This document shows positions 60,376 to 61,339 of a stretch of 61,339 nt of DNA, piece by piece. Under the pieces are notes generated by a model, which saw only the letters and a list, made by a program, of their open reading frames with translations, was not told where the DNA came from and ran no database searches. This DNA is from Actinomycetes bacterium (GTDB lineage: Bacteria > Actinomycetota > Coriobacteriia > Anaerosomatales > Anaerosomataceae), in the NCBI GenBank assembly GCA_022839745.1, contig JALHJB010000009.1, positions 50,001 through 111,339 on the forward strand, read 5' to 3'. Within the stretch, counting starts at the first letter, position 1; each line of letters opens with the position of its first letter. The translations under genes were made by a program, and so were the position numbers.

Positions 60376-61339
60376 ATGGACGAGCGCTACTACATCATCG
60401 GGGCCCTGGCGCTGGTCCTTGGGCTGCTCGCGATCTACGTGATCGCCTCGATCGGGCGCTACCGGCGGGCGGTGCGTCGTTCGCGTATGCCGCAGCTGGT
60501 TGCCGACACTGAGTGCGAGGCCAAGTACCTCGCCGAGGATGACAGCATCAGTGCCGCGTTCACTGCGCCGGCCGCCGAGCCAGCTGCCCCCTCAGTCGAA
60601 CCCGAGCCTGTCGTAGCGCCGGTGGTGCAGGTCGCCGGTGCCGCACCGGCCGCCGCAGTGCCGATCGTCCGTCCGGCGCTCGAGCCTGAATCGCTCGAGC
60701 AGCCCGACGAACCGCGTCGCGCTGCGGTGGTTCCTGAACCGATTCCGATGGCGGCAGATATCCCCGATATGGATGAGCTCACGCGCTTGATGCTGTCGCT
60801 GGAGTCGTCCGCGCCTGCGCCCGCACGTGTGTCGGAGTCCGCACCTCAGACGGCGCCCACCCCTGTGCCCACCCCTGTGCCCACCCCTGTGCCCGCCCCC
60901 GTACCCGCCCCCACACCCGCTAGCGAGCCATCGCTGCCCGGTTACACGCTTGCCGACGAACTTGAGCGCCTGATGGGTGCCGCCACCGCGGAGTCCGCGC
61001 TGCTGCCCCCCGAAGCCCATGTGCGGGACGCTGTGTCACCGGCCGCCGCCTCCACCCCACCCAAGGAGCCGGCGTTCGAAGCGCCACCGATGGCGCCGCC
61101 GCCGTCCCTTGGACAGGCGCTCTCCGATACCCGCGAGCCGCTCGCCACGCCGATCCCGCAACCCATACCGGCACCGGCCCCCGTTGCCGCACCCCCCGCA
61201 CCCCCAGCGCCGGCCCGGCCCGCGCGTCCGGTTGCGGTCGTTGCGTCCGTGCCCCCCGCCCGCGCGGAGAGCGGCGCAGCCGCTCCGCGTCCCGCGGCGG
61301 TCGTCGCGTCGGCTACCACCGAGCGGCCCGATTCGGTGC
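60376..61339 (+). CDS. membrane-anchored Pro/Ala-rich protein, 3'-truncated by window edge
   Basis: An open frame of 321 codons with no stop before the window ends. One N-terminal transmembrane helix (about residues 6-27) is followed by a basic stretch (R-Y-R-R-A-V-R-R-S-R) and a long Pro/Ala/Glu/Val-rich region. Within it the motif D-E-L-x-R-L-M appears twice, at 133-139 and 194-200, and five P-[TA]-P-[VT] tetrapeptides run at about residues 161-180. Starts 7 nt after the GTPase stop. No family is recognised; it may be the membrane scaffold of the cluster. Confidence 0.75.
   Translation, partial: MDERYYIIGALALVLGLLAIYVIASIGRYRRAVRRSRMPQLVADTECEAKYLAEDDSISAAFTAPAAEPAAPSVEPEPVVAPVVQVAGAAPAAAVPIVRPALEPESLEQPDEPRRAAVVPEPIPMAADIPDMDELTRLMLSLESSAPAPARVSESAPQTAPTPVPTPVPTPVPAPVPAPTPASEPSLPGYTLADELERLMGAATAESALLPPEAHVRDAVSPAAASTPPKEPAFEAPPMAPPPSLGQALSDTREPLATPIPQPIPAPAPVAAPPAPPAPARPARPVAVVASVPPARAESGAAAPRPAAVVASATTERPDSV
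60856..60915 (+). repeat. 12-bp in-frame tandem repeat
   Basis: CCCACCCCTGTG occurs three times in a row (60856-60891), followed by two diverged copies to 60915. They encode P-T-P-V three times, then P-A-P-V and P-A-P-T. The identical copies suggest recent slippage. Confidence 0.8.

Noticed and set aside
60856..60915. CRISPR-like direct repeats
   Set aside because: The repeats are 12 bp, contiguous and in frame, with no spacers; they are a coding proline repeat.

Overview
This 61.3 kb window is chromosomal, very GC-rich and densely coding. It reads as a high-GC anaerobic actinobacterium, and class Coriobacteriia (perhaps the environmental Anaerosomatales/OPB41 group) is my best guess. That guess is inference. 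It rests on high GC, many GTG starts, an adenosylcobalamin-dependent ribonucleotide reductase, a superoxide reductase, and a conserved order yebC-ruvCAB-queA-tgt-yajC-secDF-recJ-rel-hisS-aspS-rarA-alaS-ruvX-mltG-aroE. I see no phage, insertion sequence, CRISPR array or tRNA gene.

Layout. 1-2816: 3' part of a 23S rRNA gene and a 5S rRNA gene. 2.9-6.4 kb: a NifU-like Fe-S protein, then nrdJ-dcd behind a promoter covered by two NrdR-type boxes. 6.4-11.2 kb: a small Cys-rich protein with an endonuclease III-like glycosylase, a DUF1015 protein, AzlCD, a zinc-ribbon-like protein and a rhomboid protease. 11.3-17.4 kb: lemA, htpX, lgt, a DUF3048 lipoprotein, pdxS-pdxT and yebC. 17.4-20.3 kb: ruvC-ruvA-(membrane gene)-ruvB. 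20.3-24.6 kb: small membrane and lipoprotein genes, superoxide reductase, an isochorismatase-like hydrolase, folD, a membrane-anchored protein and a GDT1-type transporter. 24.6-29.2 kb: queuosine genes queH, queA and tgt, with a reverse-strand ECF sigma/zinc anti-sigma pair between queA and tgt. 29.3-31.9 kb: yajC-secD-secF. 32-35.7 kb: one 1211-residue protein joining RecJ, a HIRAN domain and a RecQ-like helicase. 35.7-44.6 kb: rel, a metallo-hydrolase, hisS, aspS, a 6S RNA gene and rarA. 44.6-47.4 kb: a DUF948 protein, an RsbW-like protein, a SigB/SigF-type sigma factor and an AI-2E family transporter. 47.4-55.4 kb: alaS, ruvX, mltG, an ABC-2 exporter, a YqeG phosphatase and aroE. 55.4-61.3 kb: a PilB/GspE ATPase followed by a roadblock/LC7 protein, a DUF4388 protein, a small COG2229-type GTPase and a truncated membrane-anchored Pro/Ala-rich protein.

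Most of the window is housekeeping: dNTP supply, recombination and repair, translation, queuosine tRNA modification, Sec export, lipoprotein maturation and stress regulation. The most unusual parts are the RecJ-HIRAN-RecQ fusion and the final pilus-ATPase/roadblock/DUF4388/GTPase cluster, which resembles the conservons of actinobacteria and the MglA/MglB polarity systems. Regulatory signals stand out as well: paired NrdR boxes, a likely ECF autoregulatory promoter, several -10 boxes placed exactly 6 nt before an ATG (leaderless mRNAs), a 6S RNA, and an inverted repeat in the superoxide reductase leader.
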